A stretch of 64,000 nt of DNA from Halorubrum trapanicum (GCF_002355655.1 NZ_AP017569.1:2232001-2296000), one strand, 5' to 3'; counted from the first letter of the stretch, positions 44,087-53,290 are shown. Program-made: numbers and translations. The notes: generated by a model not told the origin, from the sequence alone.

Positions 44087-45001
44087 TCACCCCGGGAACC
44101 GGATCCCGGCGGCCGCGTCGGCGATCTCGCGGCGCTTCAGCAGGCCGAACCCGAGGACGATGACCGCGAAGCCCGCGACGGTGAACGGCGTCACTGGCTC
44201 GGCGAGCAGCAGGGCGCCCGCGACGGTGGCGACGATCGGCACGACGTAGGAGACCAGGTTGATCTCGAAGGGGCCGAGCCGGTCGAGCAGCGTGAAGTAG
44301 ATGGTGTACGCGACGGCCGACGAGAGCAGCCCGAGGAACGCCAGCGCGACGAGCGCGCGCGGCGCCGCGGCGGGGAGCCGCTGACTCTCGCCGACGCCGA
44401 GGCTGAGCGCGTGGATGGCGAGCGCGCCGAACCCCATCGCCCACCCGGTGAGCGCGACGCTGGAGAACGAGGTCTCGACGGTCCGGAGGCCGACGCTGCC
44501 GACCGCGACGGCGACCACGCCGATCGCGATCAGCCCGACGCCGACCGCGACCCCCCCGCCGAGGCTCGCGGGGTCCGGCTGCGCGACGAGCCCCACGCCG
44601 AGGAACGCGAGGACGACCCCGACCGCGCCGCGCGAGTCGAGGTCAGCCCCGCCGATCCAGACGGCCGCGACCGCAGCGGTCGCGATAGGGACGAGGCTGT
44701 AGGTGATCGAGGCGATGCCGCTCGTCGTGTACTGCTGGCCGACGAACAGCAGGGAGTTGTTCGCGGCCACCGAGAGCCCGCCGCTGAACCCGATCGCGGC
44801 GAGGTCGCCGCGGGTCCGCGGCAGGGGCTCGTTCTGCGTGAGCAGCACGTACGAGATCAGCGCCAGCGCGGCCACGTCGAACCGGTAGGCGGCGTACAAC
44901 ACCGGCGGGTAGTAGTCGAGGCCGACCTCGATGGCGACGAAGGAGCCGCCCCACAGCAGGGCGAGGGTGAAAAACAAGAGGACGTCTCGGTACCGTGACA
45001 C
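44087..45001 (-). CDS. EamA/DMT-family transporter
   Basis: 304 aa from a GTG start with ten membrane helices in two repeated EamA halves. The first half has LLWGGSFVAIEVGLDYYPP and ALALISYVLL; the second has AFLGLLSSAVAYTIYFTLLD and VVPIVATVAGALLLAEPVTPFTV, the typical C-terminal EamA motif. These carriers export or exchange amino acids or metabolites; substrate unknown. It reads alone, with its 3' end facing the DUF4350-like gene. Confidence 0.9.
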   Translation of the reverse strand: MSRYRDVLLFFTLALLWGGSFVAIEVGLDYYPPVLYAAYRFDVAALALISYVLLTQNEPLPRTRGDLAAIGFSGGLSVAANNSLLFVGQQYTTSGIASITYSLVPIATAAVAAVWIGGADLDSRGAVGVVLAFLGVGLVAQPDPASLGGGVAVGVGLIAIGVVAVAVGSVGLRTVETSFSSVALTGWAMGFGALAIHALSLGVGESQRLPAAAPRALVALAFLGLLSSAVAYTIYFTLLDRLGPFEINLVSYVVPIVATVAGALLLAEPVTPFTVAGFAVIVLGFGLLKRREIADAAAGIRFPG

Positions 45002-45046
45002 GGTCGACCGAACGCGCGCCGGGGGTAAAGCGGTGTTCGTTCGCTC

Positions 45047-46093
45047 TCAGTAGCCGCGGACGATGAGGTAGTCCGCGAGGTCCTCGAGCAGGCTCCGGGA
45101 GCCGCTCTCGGGGAGGAGTTCGAGGTGTTCCTTCGAGCGCTCGGTGAGGTCCGCGGCGGTGTCGCGGGCGTATTCGATGGAGCCGACCTCTTCTAAGGCC
45201 GCGACCGCGTCGTCGATGGCCGCCTCGGTCACCTCGGCGGGCGTGTCGGCGTCGACGAGGCCGTCGACGTCGACCCCCTGCTGGCGGGCGTGGAGGGTGA
45301 TCAGCGTCTCCTTCCCCTCGACGAGGTCGGAGCCGCGCTGCTTGCCGAGCTCCTCCGAGGGGACGGTGAGATCGAGCACGTCGTCTTGGATCTGGAACGC
45401 GCGCCCGGAGTCGATCCCGTACCGGTATAAGGCGTCGACGACGTCCTCGTCGGCGCCGAGCAGCAGCGCGGGCGTCGCGGCCGACGCGCCGTACAGCACC
45501 GCGGTCTTCAGCTCGACCATCTCTAGGTACTCGTCGGGGAGGATGTCGTCGCGGCTCTCGAAGGCGACGTCGAGCGCCTGCCCCTCGCAGATCTCGGTAC
45601 AGGTCGACGCGAGCATTCGCATCGCTTCGAGCCCGTGTTGCGGGTCCGCGCCCGTCTCGGTCATGAACTCGAACGCCTTCGAGTAGAGCGTGTCGCCCGC
45701 GAGGATCGCCGTCGAGACGTCGTACGCCTCGTGGACCGCGGGGACGCCGCGGCGCAGGTCGTCCTCGTCCATGATGTCGTCGTGGATCAGCGTGAACGAC
45801 TGGATCACTTCGATGGCGACCGCGGCCCGCATCACGTCGACCTCGTCGCCGTCGAGCGAGGGGAACGCGCGGAAGTCGGCGCCCATCGGCTCGGTGCCGG
45901 TGACCGCCTCCGCGGCCAGCGTCGTCACCGTGGGGCGGAGCCGCTTCCCGCCGGCCTCGAGGATGTACCGGGTCGCCTCGTACAGCCGCTCGGGCTCCTG
46001 GACCGGCAGCTCCTCGTCGATAGCGGCGTTGACGAGGTCACGCCGCTCGCGGATGGCTTCCAACACCCGCGCCTCCTTCGTCTCGCTCGTCAT
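45047..46093 (-). CDS. idsA: Geranylgeranyl/polyprenyl diphosphate synthase
   Basis: 348 aa. Both Asp-rich motifs are intact: [17 protein letters not shown] (FARM, DDxxD) and [12 protein letters not shown] (SARM). GGKRLRPTV near the N-terminus and the KGxxT-like KAFEFMTE region also fit. It makes the C20 or longer prenyl diphosphate used for archaeal ether lipids. Its ATG overlaps the RNase J stop by 4 nt, matching the common haloarchaeal pairing of rnj with idsA. The upstream isopentenyl phosphate kinase and isomerase genes often found in this cluster are not here. Confidence 0.94.
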   Translation of the reverse strand: MTSETKEARVLEAIRERRDLVNAAIDEELPVQEPERLYEATRYILEAGGKRLRPTVTTLAAEAVTGTEPMGADFRAFPSLDGDEVDVMRAAVAIEVIQSFTLIHDDIMDEDDLRRGVPAVHEAYDVSTAILAGDTLYSKAFEFMTETGADPQHGLEAMRMLASTCTEICEGQALDVAFESRDDILPDEYLEMVELKTAVLYGASAATPALLLGADEDVVDALYRYGIDSGRAFQIQDDVLDLTVPSEELGKQRGSDLVEGKETLITLHARQQGVDVDGLVDADTPAEVTEAAIDDAVAALEEVGSIEYARDTAADLTERSKEHLELLPESGSRSLLEDLADYLIVRGY

Positions 46094-47442
46094 TCGGCGA
46101 GCTGGATGACGCTCCCGTTCTGCGTGACGTGGATGTCACGTCCGAGCTTGTACCCCTGCGACGTCGCGAGGTTCACGTACGGCGAGCGGCCCTCAAGCGT
46201 CTGGTGACCGGGGATGACGTGCTGCGGCTGGAGCGCCTGAAGCATCTCGTAGTGGCCCTCCTCGCGGAGGTGCCCGGAGACGTGGATGTCGTCGTAGAGG
46301 CGCGCGCCCTGCATCCGGAGCAGCTGTTCGCTCTGGTAGCGCTGCCCCTCGTTGGTCGGCTCCGGGATGACGCTCGCGCTGAAGACGACCTTGTCGCCGT
46401 CGTCGATCTCGTACGGCGTCTCGCCGCGTCCCATGCGGGTCAACATCGCGCGCGGCTCGCCCTGATGGCCCGTGACGATGGGGAGGAAGTTCCCCTTCCC
46501 CTCCTTCATGATCCGCTTGAACGCGCGGTCGACGGACTTGCGGTGGCCGTACATGCCGACGTCGCCCTGGAAGTCGACGAAGTCGAGCCGCTCGGCCGTG
46601 CCGGAGTACTTCTCCATCGAGCGCCCGAGCAGGACCGGCTGGCGGCCGATCTCGCGGGCGTACTCGACGAGCGTCTTCACGCGGGCGATGTGGGAGGAGA
46701 ACGTGGTGGCGACGATGCCGCCCGTGTAGTCCTCCATCGATTTGAGCGTGTCCTCGACGTGCTTCTTCGCGTACGACTCGGAGGGGGTTCGGCCCTTCCG
46801 GCCGGCGTTCGTACAGTCCTCGATGTACGCGAGGACGCCCTCGTCCTGGCGGCCGATCTCGCGGAACCGATCCATGTCGATCGGGTCGCCGATGACGGGG
46901 TCGTGGTCCAGCCGCTTGTCGAGCCCGTAGACGACTGCGCCCTCGGGCGTGTGGAGGACCGGGTTGATCGCGTCGATGATGGAGTGAGTGACGTTGACGA
47001 ACTCCATCTCGACCTGCTCGGAGTCGCCGATCGCCATCGTGGCGCCCGGCTTCATCTTCACGAGGTCGTTGTCGACCTGGAACTTGCCCTCGTCTTCGAT
47101 CTGCTGGCGGACCAGCTCGATCGTGTACGGCGCGGAGACGATCGGCGCGTCGTAGCGGTGGGCGAGCTTCGGGATCCCCGCGATGTGGTCGAGGTGGCCG
47201 TGGGTGGGGACGATCGCCTGGACGTCGCCCTCCAGTTCGCTCATGACCCGGTCGTCCGGGATGGCGCCCATGTCGATCAGGTCGAGGCTGTGCATGCTCT
47301 CGGTCTCCACGTTGTCGTGGATGAGGACCTTACTGAGGTTCAGGCCCATGTCGAAGATGACGATGTCCTCGCCCGCACGGACCGCCGTCATCTGTCGACC
47401 GACCTCTTCGTAACCGCCGAGTGTCGCAATTTCGATTTCCAT
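46090..47442 (-). CDS. rnj: Ribonuclease J
   Basis: 450 aa metallo-beta-lactamase/beta-CASP nuclease. The metal site is [15 protein letters not shown] (HxHxDH). [20 protein letters not shown] gives the next ligand, and [13 protein letters not shown] follows. Beta-CASP motifs include [28 protein letters not shown] and [17 protein letters not shown], then [11 protein letters not shown]. It is a 5'-3' exoribonuclease in mRNA decay and rRNA maturation. Start [10 protein letters not shown] at 47442; an ATG 17 codons upstream would add a basic tail not seen in the family. Confidence 0.94.
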   Translation of the reverse strand: MEIEIATLGGYEEVGRQMTAVRAGEDIVIFDMGLNLSKVLIHDNVETESMHSLDLIDMGAIPDDRVMSELEGDVQAIVPTHGHLDHIAGIPKLAHRYDAPIVSAPYTIELVRQQIEDEGKFQVDNDLVKMKPGATMAIGDSEQVEMEFVNVTHSIIDAINPVLHTPEGAVVYGLDKRLDHDPVIGDPIDMDRFREIGRQDEGVLAYIEDCTNAGRKGRTPSESYAKKHVEDTLKSMEDYTGGIVATTFSSHIARVKTLVEYAREIGRQPVLLGRSMEKYSGTAERLDFVDFQGDVGMYGHRKSVDRAFKRIMKEGKGNFLPIVTGHQGEPRAMLTRMGRGETPYEIDDGDKVVFSASVIPEPTNEGQRYQSEQLLRMQGARLYDDIHVSGHLREEGHYEMLQALQPQHVIPGHQTLEGRSPYVNLATSQGYKLGRDIHVTQNGSVIQLAE

Positions 47443-47571
47443 GGTGTGTTGGTGTCGGAGCCGTTGTCGGCGCCGATCACTGAAACCCCGCAAGGAGCCG
47501 TCAGCGCTACGTCCTACCGCGCGTCGTTGAAGGCCCCGCTACGGCCGAGTCGCCGCGACTCACCGTGTCCC

Positions 47572-47602
47572 GCGGGAGTGTGGTACCTCGGCGTACTCCC
47601 GC
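47572..47602. other. Hairpin in the RNase J / lipoprotein divergent spacer
   Basis: GCGGGAGT (47572-47579) pairs perfectly with ACTCCCGC (47595-47602) around a 15-nt loop. The spacer runs 47443-47721 and holds no gene that I can support. A GTTAAAAAC box (47607-47615) follows the hairpin at once, about 105 nt before the lipoprotein ATG, so it could mark a small RNA or a long leader. Role unknown. Confidence 0.35.
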
Positions 47603-47721
47603 GCACGTTAAAAACTCCCGGGTTCGGTCGCGCGGCGGCGGTGCGCGTCCGAATGCGGTGACGACGGAATCACCGGGCGAGTCCCGCAAAGCGTATCACG
47701 TTCTCCGCCGAACGGCCGGCG

Positions 47722-48375
47722 ATGCCAGACGTTCCCCGCCGCCGAACCCTCCTCGCGGCCGCGTCAGGGATCGCCGCCCTGGCCGGCTGCGCCGGCAGCG
47801 AGACCGCGTCGAACAGCTACCCGACCACCAACCGACGGATCGACGGCTACGACCTCGAGAAGGTCCGCGACGAGAGCGGCGGCGCGCTCGTCGCCTCGGG
47901 CGACGAACTGCCGTCGCTCTCGGCCGACGAGCGCGCGTTTCAGCGCCGCAGCACGCGACGGGTGTTGGTCGCCGACGAGGACCTCACCGAGCTCGCCTTC
48001 GCCGAGACGGACGCCGGCGAGCGCCTTCGGTCGTTCCTCGCCGCGACCGACTTCGAGTCGGCGTCGGCGTACCTCCTCACGATGCCCGTGCGAGCGTGTC
48101 GAGAGGTCCGGTTCCGGTCCGTCTCGGTCGAGCCGGACGAGCTCGCGGACGACGACCTCCACCCGCACGCCGACTTCTGTCAGGCGTACCGTCCCGCGGA
48201 CGTCGAGTGCGACGCCGACGAGACCCACACCGTCGGGTTCGCGATCCGGCTCCCGGTCGCCGCCGACCGCTCGACCGGGAGCGGCAGCGGCATGAGCGGC
48301 TCCTGCCTCCGACGGGAGCCGCCCGCGGTGTTCAACGCGTCGGCCGTGTCCGGGAGCGGCGGTGATGAGGCGTGA
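47722..48375 (+). CDS. Tat lipoprotein of unknown function
   Basis: 217 aa. MPDVPRRRTLLAAASGIAAL then AGC: a twin-arginine signal with lipobox, so an exported lipid-anchored protein. The mature part is one mixed domain with three Cys (RACREVRF, DFCQAY, DVECDADE) that could form disulfides, and a Gly/Ser tail with a fourth (SGSCLRREP). No family is recognised. Its stop overlaps the GTG of the next lipoprotein gene (GTGA), so the two are co-expressed. Confidence 0.7.
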   Translation: MPDVPRRRTLLAAASGIAALAGCAGSETASNSYPTTNRRIDGYDLEKVRDESGGALVASGDELPSLSADERAFQRRSTRRVLVADEDLTELAFAETDAGERLRSFLAATDFESASAYLLTMPVRACREVRFRSVSVEPDELADDDLHPHADFCQAYRPADVECDADETHTVGFAIRLPVAADRSTGSGSGMSGSCLRREPPAVFNASAVSGSGGDEA

Positions 48376-49685
48376 GCCGGAAATCGAGTTCGCGCCGCCG
48401 CTTCCTCGCCGGGATCGCGACGGCTGGCGCGGCGGCGGTCGCCGGCTGTTCGGCGCTCCCGTTCGGCGCCGGCGAGGAGCGTCGCGAGGCGCCCGCGTCG
48501 CTCCCGGCGGACGCCGTCGGACCGGTCGAATGGCCGGCATCGCCGTACCCGGTAGCGGTTCCGGGGTCGCTCGCGGCCGCCCACGAGTCGCGGACGCGCG
48601 AGCTGCTCGACGACGTGCCGACCGATCCGGACCTCCCCAACGCCGGCGTCGCCGCGGCGATCGGCGACGACCGCGAGCAGGCGCGTCGGCGCGCGGACGC
48701 CGAGGTGCCCGACGGCTGGCCGGTCGATGTGCTCTCCGCGTGGCGGCGCCGCCGGGAGGACGCCGCGGAGGTTCGGGGCGCGTACCGAGCCGCCACCGGG
48801 GCCGACGAGGGATCTGATCTGATCGCCCGGCGCCGCGCGGTCCGCGACGACCGCGGGGCGCTCGCGTCGGGACTGGAGTACCGGGCCGAGTCGCCGGCGG
48901 CGGCGGTGCTGGCGTACGAGCCGATCGAGTCGCTGCTCGCGGAGTGTGCGGGGCACGTCGCCCCCCGCGTGACGTACCCGGACGACCCGGTCGCCGAGCC
49001 CTTCCGCGCCGGCGAGGCGGTCGCGCGCGTCGAGCATGCGAGAGCGGCGATCTCCGACGCTGCCGGGCTCCGCGAGGCGTACCTCGACGGGCGCGACGGG
49101 GCGACGCCACAGTGGGCGTCGCTGGTCGCGGCCGCCGACGGGCTGCGGGGGTCGGTGATCCGGACGCGCGCGACCGTCCGGGAGCGGACCGGCGGCGAGG
49201 AGCCGTTCGCCGACGAGGACCTGAGCGGCACGGTGGCACAGGAGCTGGTGGCGGTGAGCGACCTCCGGACCGAGTCGGCCGTCGAGGACGTCGAGCGGGC
49301 GGTCGAAGCCGACGAGTACGCCACCGCCGCGGTCGAGTCCGGAGTCGCACTGGCCGAGATCGAGGCGTACCGGAGGGCCGTAGCGGCGATCCGCGACGGA
49401 GAACACCGAGAGGTCCCCTCGGAGTCGTCCGTCCGGTCGGCGGCGGACCGAGCCGGAACCGCGGTCGCCGAGGCTGTCGAGGGCGGCGGTCCGCTGGCGA
49501 CCCGGCTCGTCCGTCCGGCGGTGGAGGCGGTCGGGTACGTCGCCGACCGGATCGCGGAGGGGTACGGCTCGGTCCGCCGGAGCCAGGCCGAGCTGGCATA
49601 CGCCGCCCTGTACGCGAACGCGGTCCCACCGGCGGCCGAGTTCGTGCGGGAGCGGCTGGCCCGAGGGGCGGTCGGGGACGACTGA
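48372..49685 (+). CDS. Large Tat lipoprotein of unknown function
   Basis: 437 aa from a GTG. SRKSSSRRRFLAGIATAGAA is a twin-arginine signal, and VAGC is the lipobox. The mature protein is almost entirely alpha-helical, with many Arg/Glu pairs (REQARRRADAEVPDGW, AWRRRREDAAEVRGAY) and a hydrophobic Ala-rich C-terminal part. No catalytic motif or family is recognised. It overlaps the preceding lipoprotein gene by 4 nt and ends 80 nt before lsm. The two proteins probably act together on the cell surface. Confidence 0.7.
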   Translation: MSRKSSSRRRFLAGIATAGAAAVAGCSALPFGAGEERREAPASLPADAVGPVEWPASPYPVAVPGSLAAAHESRTRELLDDVPTDPDLPNAGVAAAIGDDREQARRRADAEVPDGWPVDVLSAWRRRREDAAEVRGAYRAATGADEGSDLIARRRAVRDDRGALASGLEYRAESPAAAVLAYEPIESLLAECAGHVAPRVTYPDDPVAEPFRAGEAVARVEHARAAISDAAGLREAYLDGRDGATPQWASLVAAADGLRGSVIRTRATVRERTGGEEPFADEDLSGTVAQELVAVSDLRTESAVEDVERAVEADEYATAAVESGVALAEIEAYRRAVAAIRDGEHREVPSESSVRSAADRAGTAVAEAVEGGGPLATRLVRPAVEAVGYVADRIAEGYGSVRRSQAELAYAALYANAVPPAAEFVRERLARGAVGDD

Positions 49686-49765
49686 CGGAACGTTCGTGTC
49701 AAACCGACCGGTTTCGGGGCTTCGTCCCGGTATTTTTATTACCGCGACGGGCGGCGATACGGACA

Positions 49766-50008
49766 ATGAGTGGACGACCCCTCGACGTGCTCGAAGCGTC
49801 GCTCGAGGAGCCCGTGACGGTACACCTGAAGGACGGCACGACGTACTACGGCGTCCTCGGCGGTTACGACCAACACATGAACGTCGTCATCGAGCCGGAG
49901 GCCGACGTGGACGACCGCGTCGACGACGACCTCGACGGCGAGTTCGCGGTCGCGATCGAAGACACAACGATTATACGCGGCGATAACGTCGTCACCATCA
50001 AAGCATGA
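49766..50008 (+). CDS. lsm: Lsm (Sm-like archaeal) RNA-binding protein
   Basis: 80 aa. The Sm1 motif is [26 protein letters not shown] and the Sm2 motif is [13 protein letters not shown] (IRG-x-N-V). An acidic loop ([14 protein letters not shown]) sits between them as in haloarchaeal Lsm. It forms a heptameric ring that binds U-rich RNA and sRNAs. A TATTTTTATTACC box about 28-35 nt upstream (49729-49742) fits a leaderless start at 49766. The stop overlaps the rpl37e ATG (ATGA), a conserved haloarchaeal pair. Confidence 0.95.
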   Translation: MSGRPLDVLEASLEEPVTVHLKDGTTYYGVLGGYDQHMNVVIEPEADVDDRVDDDLDGEFAVAIEDTTIIRGDNVVTIKA

Positions 50009-50181
50009 CCGGCGCAGGTACGCCCTCTCAGGGGAAAAAGAACAAGACGGTTCACGTGAAGTGTCGACGCTGCGGCGAGAAGTCCTACCACGTCAAGAAG
50101 GAGCGCTGCTCCTCGTGCGGCTTCGGCGACTCCGCCTCCCGGCGCGACTACGCCTGGCAGTCGAAGACCGGCGACAACTGA
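50005..50181 (+). CDS. rpl37e: Ribosomal protein L37e (eL37)
   Basis: 58 aa, short but unmistakable: [20 protein letters not shown], then [20 protein letters not shown] with the four zinc Cys in two C-x2-C pairs, and [14 protein letters not shown] at the end. It binds 23S rRNA in the large subunit. Its ATG overlaps the lsm stop (ATGA). Repeat copy 6 begins about 49 nt after its stop. Confidence 0.95.
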   Translation: MTGAGTPSQGKKNKTVHVKCRRCGEKSYHVKKERCSSCGFGDSASRRDYAWQSKTGDN

Positions 50182-50230
50182 CGACGCGGTCTCTTCGGTT
50201 TCTTCTCGCTTCTGCTCGGTGAACGGCGGG

Positions 50231-50576
50231 TTTATAAATAGAGCATTGGGGAGCGGCGATCTCCTCCAAGTCCCAGCCGCTTGCTTATAAACGCCTGCTG
50301 ACGGAAGAGCGGCGAAGGCCGCCAAAGCCCCAGCCGCGAGGAGTCGCGCGGCTTGCTGCGCTCCTCGCTCACTCCGTTCGCTGCGGTGCTTACTGCGCCG
50401 GGCTTCGTCCTCGCGGCTGCCCCTTTGAGTCCCGCCCGACCGCAACCGCACCGCAACCGCACCGCACCTCGCGCCTCCCCAGCCTCGTCGGTCGCCGTCG
50501 CTCCGCTCGGCGACCGACTCCCTCGCGCGTGCGACTCGCGCCCTGTCGGGCGCTCGTCGGCACGCGCCACCGCATG
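50231..50576 (-). repeat. TATA-bounded structured intergenic element, copy 6 (two end modules)
   Basis: Reverse orientation. End modules begin TTTATAAAT (50231) and CTTATAAAC (50284), about 53 bp apart; the first ends at CCCAGCCGC. Stem C pairs 50331-50342 with 50408-50419 (12 bp, C:G at pair four). Stem B is GGTCGCCG/CGGCGACC. The outer stem GCGCGTGC/GCACGCGC encloses GCGCCC/GGGCGC. The right TATA box is missing: the copy stops at CCACCGCATGG near 50576, 72 nt before the LLM oxidoreductase ATG. CCGCACCGCAAC is locally duplicated. Confidence 0.85.
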
Positions 50577-50648
50577 GTCCGGGGTTGCGGTTCGCCACGC
50601 CCCCGCCGGCACCCAAACCGTTTCCCGCGGCGATGGCCGAGTCGGGAC

Positions 50649-51683
50649 ATGGACCTCTCAGTCGTCGACCTCTCGCCGGTCCCCCGCGGCGGCACCGCGG
50701 CGGACGCGTTCGAGAACACGGTCGACGCGGCGAAACACGCCGAGCGGCTTGGTTTCGAGCGGTTCTGGGTGGCGGAGCATCACGGGATGGGCGACCGCCT
50801 CGCGGGCACCACGCCCGAGGTGCTGCTCGGCCGGCTCGCGGGCGCGACGGAGTCGATCCGGATCGGGAGCGGGGCCGTCCTCATGAACCACTACAGCCCG
50901 TTCAAGGTGGCCGAGTCGTTCGGCGTCCTCGACGGACTGGCGCCCGGCCGCGTCGACCTCGGCATGGGGCGCGCGAACGGCTCGCCCGCCTCGGACCGCG
51001 CGCTCGGCACCGACCGCCGCGTCGAGAACCCGAACGAGGACCACCGCGAGCGGATCACCGCGGTCGTGAACCACCTCCGGGACGCGTATCCCGACGGGCA
51101 CGAGTACGCCGACCTCTCGGTGCCGGGATCGGACGCCGGGCCCGCGACGCCCTGGGTGCTGGGGTCGAGCCCGTCCAGCGGCGAGATCGCGGGCGAGCTG
51201 GGGCTGCGCTACTGCTTCGCGGGCTTCATCCGCCCCGGGTTCGCCGAGCGCGCGTTCGCGGCGTACCGCGAGGCGTTCGACCCCGAGGGTGGAGTCGGGG
51301 GGCTGGACGAGCCGCGGGGGATGGTGGCGGTCAACGCGGTCGCGGCAGAGACGGACGAGGCCGCGGCCCGGCGACGCGCCCCCGCCGAGGCGACGTTCCG
51401 CCGGATGCGGCGCGGCGAGCTGGGCGACGAGACGCCCACGGTCGAAGAGGCGGTCGACGAGCTCGGCGGGGCGCCCGAGCCGACGCCCGCGACGCTGGAC
51501 GACGACGAGTGGCCGCGCGCGATCTCCGGGAGTCCGGAGACGATTTCGGGGCTGTTGGAGCAGTTGGCCGACCGCGTCGGCGTCGACGAGATGATGATCC
51601 AGCACACCGTGCCGGACCACGACGACGCGCTCGACTCGCACGCGTTGCTCGCCGAGGCGATGGATCTGGACGGGCGGGAATAG
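50649..51683 (+). CDS. LLM-class flavin-dependent oxidoreductase
   Basis: 344 aa TIM-barrel of the luciferase-like monooxygenase class. Marks: MDLSVVDLSPVPRGGTAADA, ERFWVAEHHGMGDRLAGTTP, RIGSGAVLMNHYSPFKVAES and PGRVDLGMGRANG, then WVLGSSPSSGEIAGELGLRY. This group uses reduced FMN (or F420 in some archaea) to oxidise small organics; cofactor and substrate cannot be settled here. Start at 50649 (MDLSVV) is the conserved N-terminus. It lies between repeat copies 6 and 7. Confidence 0.9.
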   Translation: MDLSVVDLSPVPRGGTAADAFENTVDAAKHAERLGFERFWVAEHHGMGDRLAGTTPEVLLGRLAGATESIRIGSGAVLMNHYSPFKVAESFGVLDGLAPGRVDLGMGRANGSPASDRALGTDRRVENPNEDHRERITAVVNHLRDAYPDGHEYADLSVPGSDAGPATPWVLGSSPSSGEIAGELGLRYCFAGFIRPGFAERAFAAYREAFDPEGGVGGLDEPRGMVAVNAVAAETDEAAARRRAPAEATFRRMRRGELGDETPTVEEAVDELGGAPEPTPATLDDDEWPRAISGSPETISGLLEQLADRVGVDEMMIQHTVPDHDDALDSHALLAEAMDLDGRE

Positions 51684-51775
51684 TTCGGTCTTAACTCGGT
51701 GGACATTCTCGATTGCTCAGTTGGTTGGGAAAACCGATCGGCAGTGACGGACACCACCAGAACCTCGGCCGATTA

Positions 51776-52204
51776 CTTATAAATCGCTGCTGACGGATCG
51801 ACGGCGAACACCGGCAATGCCCCAGTCGTTTACTTATAAATCGCTGCTGGCAGATCGGTGACGGACACCGCCAAAGCCCCAGCCGCTTACTTATAAATGG
51901 CTGCTGACGGATCGGTGGCGGACACTGTCAAACCCCCAGCCGCGAGGGCGACGTACGCTCGCTGCGTTCCTCGGTCGGTCGCTATCGCTCCCTCCCTGCG
52001 GTACTTACGTCGCCTACGCCGCCCTCGCGACTGCCCCTTTGAGTCCCGCCCCGCACAGCACCGCAACCGCACCTCACACCTCCCCAGCCTCGTCAGTCGC
52101 CTCCGCTTCGCTCCGGCGACTGACTCCCTCGCGCGTGCGACTCGCGGCCTCCGCTTCGCTCCGGCCGCTCGCAGGCACGCGCCACCGCGGATCGGTTTAT
52201 AAAC
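51776..52204 (-). repeat. TATA-bounded structured intergenic element, copy 7 (three or four tandem end modules)
   Basis: Reverse orientation, between the convergent stops of the LLM gene and deoxyhypusine synthase (30 nt away). Three end modules start with CTTATAAAT at 51776, 51833 and 51890, exactly 57 bp apart. A degraded fourth, without its box, is visible at about 51734-51775 (GACGGACACCACCAGAAC). Modules one and two end after CCCCAG(T/C)CG(T/C). Stem C pairs 51937-51950 with 52020-52033 with one C/A mismatch. Stem B is CAGTCGCC/GGCGACTG with loop TCCGCTTCGCTCC. Right box TTTATAAAC (52196-52204). 51684-51733 shows nothing clear. Confidence 0.88.
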
Positions 52205-52234
52205 AATGACTCGGTCGGAATTGCGGTCGCGTTC

Positions 52235-53290
52235 CTACTCCACGCGCTCGCGGGCGGCAGCGATAAGCATCGGGAGCATCACCGTCGCGTCGCCGTGGAC
52301 GGAGGCGTTGCGCGCGTCCTTCTCCAGTTTCCCCCACGAGCGCGCCTCTTCGAGGCTCGCGCCGGAGAGCCCGCCGGTCGCCTCCGGGTCCATCGTGATC
52401 TGGACGGCGTAGTCGTACGCGCGCGGCGTGACGAGCATCGTCTGGAGCGTGAAGTTCTTCGGCACCCCGCCGCCGACGAGCAGGCAGCCCGCGTCGTCGG
52501 CCTCGAACGCGAGGTCGGTGAGTTCGGTCATGTCCGCGAGGGCGTCGAGCGTGAAGTCGGCGGTCTGGGCGTACATCCACGCCTGAAGTCCCAGCACCGA
52601 GTCTTGGACCGCCGGACAGTAGATCGGCACGTCGCACTCGTAGGCGGCGGCCGCGACGCCCGGCCCCTCCGAGACGTCGTCGCGCTCGTTGACCGCGGCG
52701 TTCGCGCGGCCGAGCTCGCGCGTGAGGTCCGCGATGGAGACGGCGTCTTCCCCCTCCAGCGCCGGGAACACCTCCTCGCGGAGATGGCCCTCGAAGTCGG
52801 CGAAGTGCTCCTGCGGGAGGTAGACGTTGTAGATGCGGTCGACCCCCTCGTCGCGGAGCCCCTCGTCGTGCTCGCGGGGCGTCTTCTCCGGGTCGTGGGT
52901 GCGCCCGTGGTGGTGTTTCCCGCCGATCGCCTCGATGGAGTCGTGGGTGAGGTTCGCGCCCGTGGTCACCAGGGCGTCCACGTACCCGTCGCGGATGAGG
53001 TCGGCGACGATCCGGCGCATCCCGGCGGGCACCATCGCGCCCGCGAGCGAGAGGAAGACGGTACAGTCGTCGTTCTCGAACATCTCCGCGAGCACGTCGC
53101 CGGCCTCGTTGACGGCGGCGGCGCCGATCCCCGCGTCCCCGTAGCCGTCGACGAGCTCGCTCACCGTCATCCCGGCGGTCGCTCGCGTGTGACCCACCGG
53201 GTCCTCGCCGAACTCCTCGCGATGCGGCTCGTGGCCGCCGTGTTCGTCGCCGTCGCCGCCCCCTCCCGCCTCCTCGTCGCTGTCGGTCAT
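52235..53290 (-). CDS. dys: Deoxyhypusine synthase
   Basis: 351 aa. A His/Asp/Glu-rich N-terminal tail (GGHEPHREEFGEDPVGHT) precedes the Rossmann-type core: CTVFLSLAGAMVPAGMRRIV, VDALVTTGANLTHDSIEAIG (NAD site), and DVPIYCPAVQDSVLGLQ. The catalytic Lys lies in EEARSWGKLEKDARNASVHG. The enzyme uses NAD and spermidine (agmatine-derived routes in haloarchaea) to modify a Lys of aIF5A. It is 39 nt upstream of the SAMP stop on the same strand but has its own start; possibly co-transcribed with SAMP. Confidence 0.95.
   Translation of the reverse strand: MTDSDEEAGGGGDGDEHGGHEPHREEFGEDPVGHTRATAGMTVSELVDGYGDAGIGAAAVNEAGDVLAEMFENDDCTVFLSLAGAMVPAGMRRIVADLIRDGYVDALVTTGANLTHDSIEAIGGKHHHGRTHDPEKTPREHDEGLRDEGVDRIYNVYLPQEHFADFEGHLREEVFPALEGEDAVSIADLTRELGRANAAVNERDDVSEGPGVAAAAYECDVPIYCPAVQDSVLGLQAWMYAQTADFTLDALADMTELTDLAFEADDAGCLLVGGGVPKNFTLQTMLVTPRAYDYAVQITMDPEATGGLSGASLEEARSWGKLEKDARNASVHGDATVMLPMLIAAARERVE

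Noticed and set aside
51776..51945. CRISPR array in the 57-bp tandem units
   Set aside because: The units are contiguous repeats with no unique spacers, and no cas genes are present.
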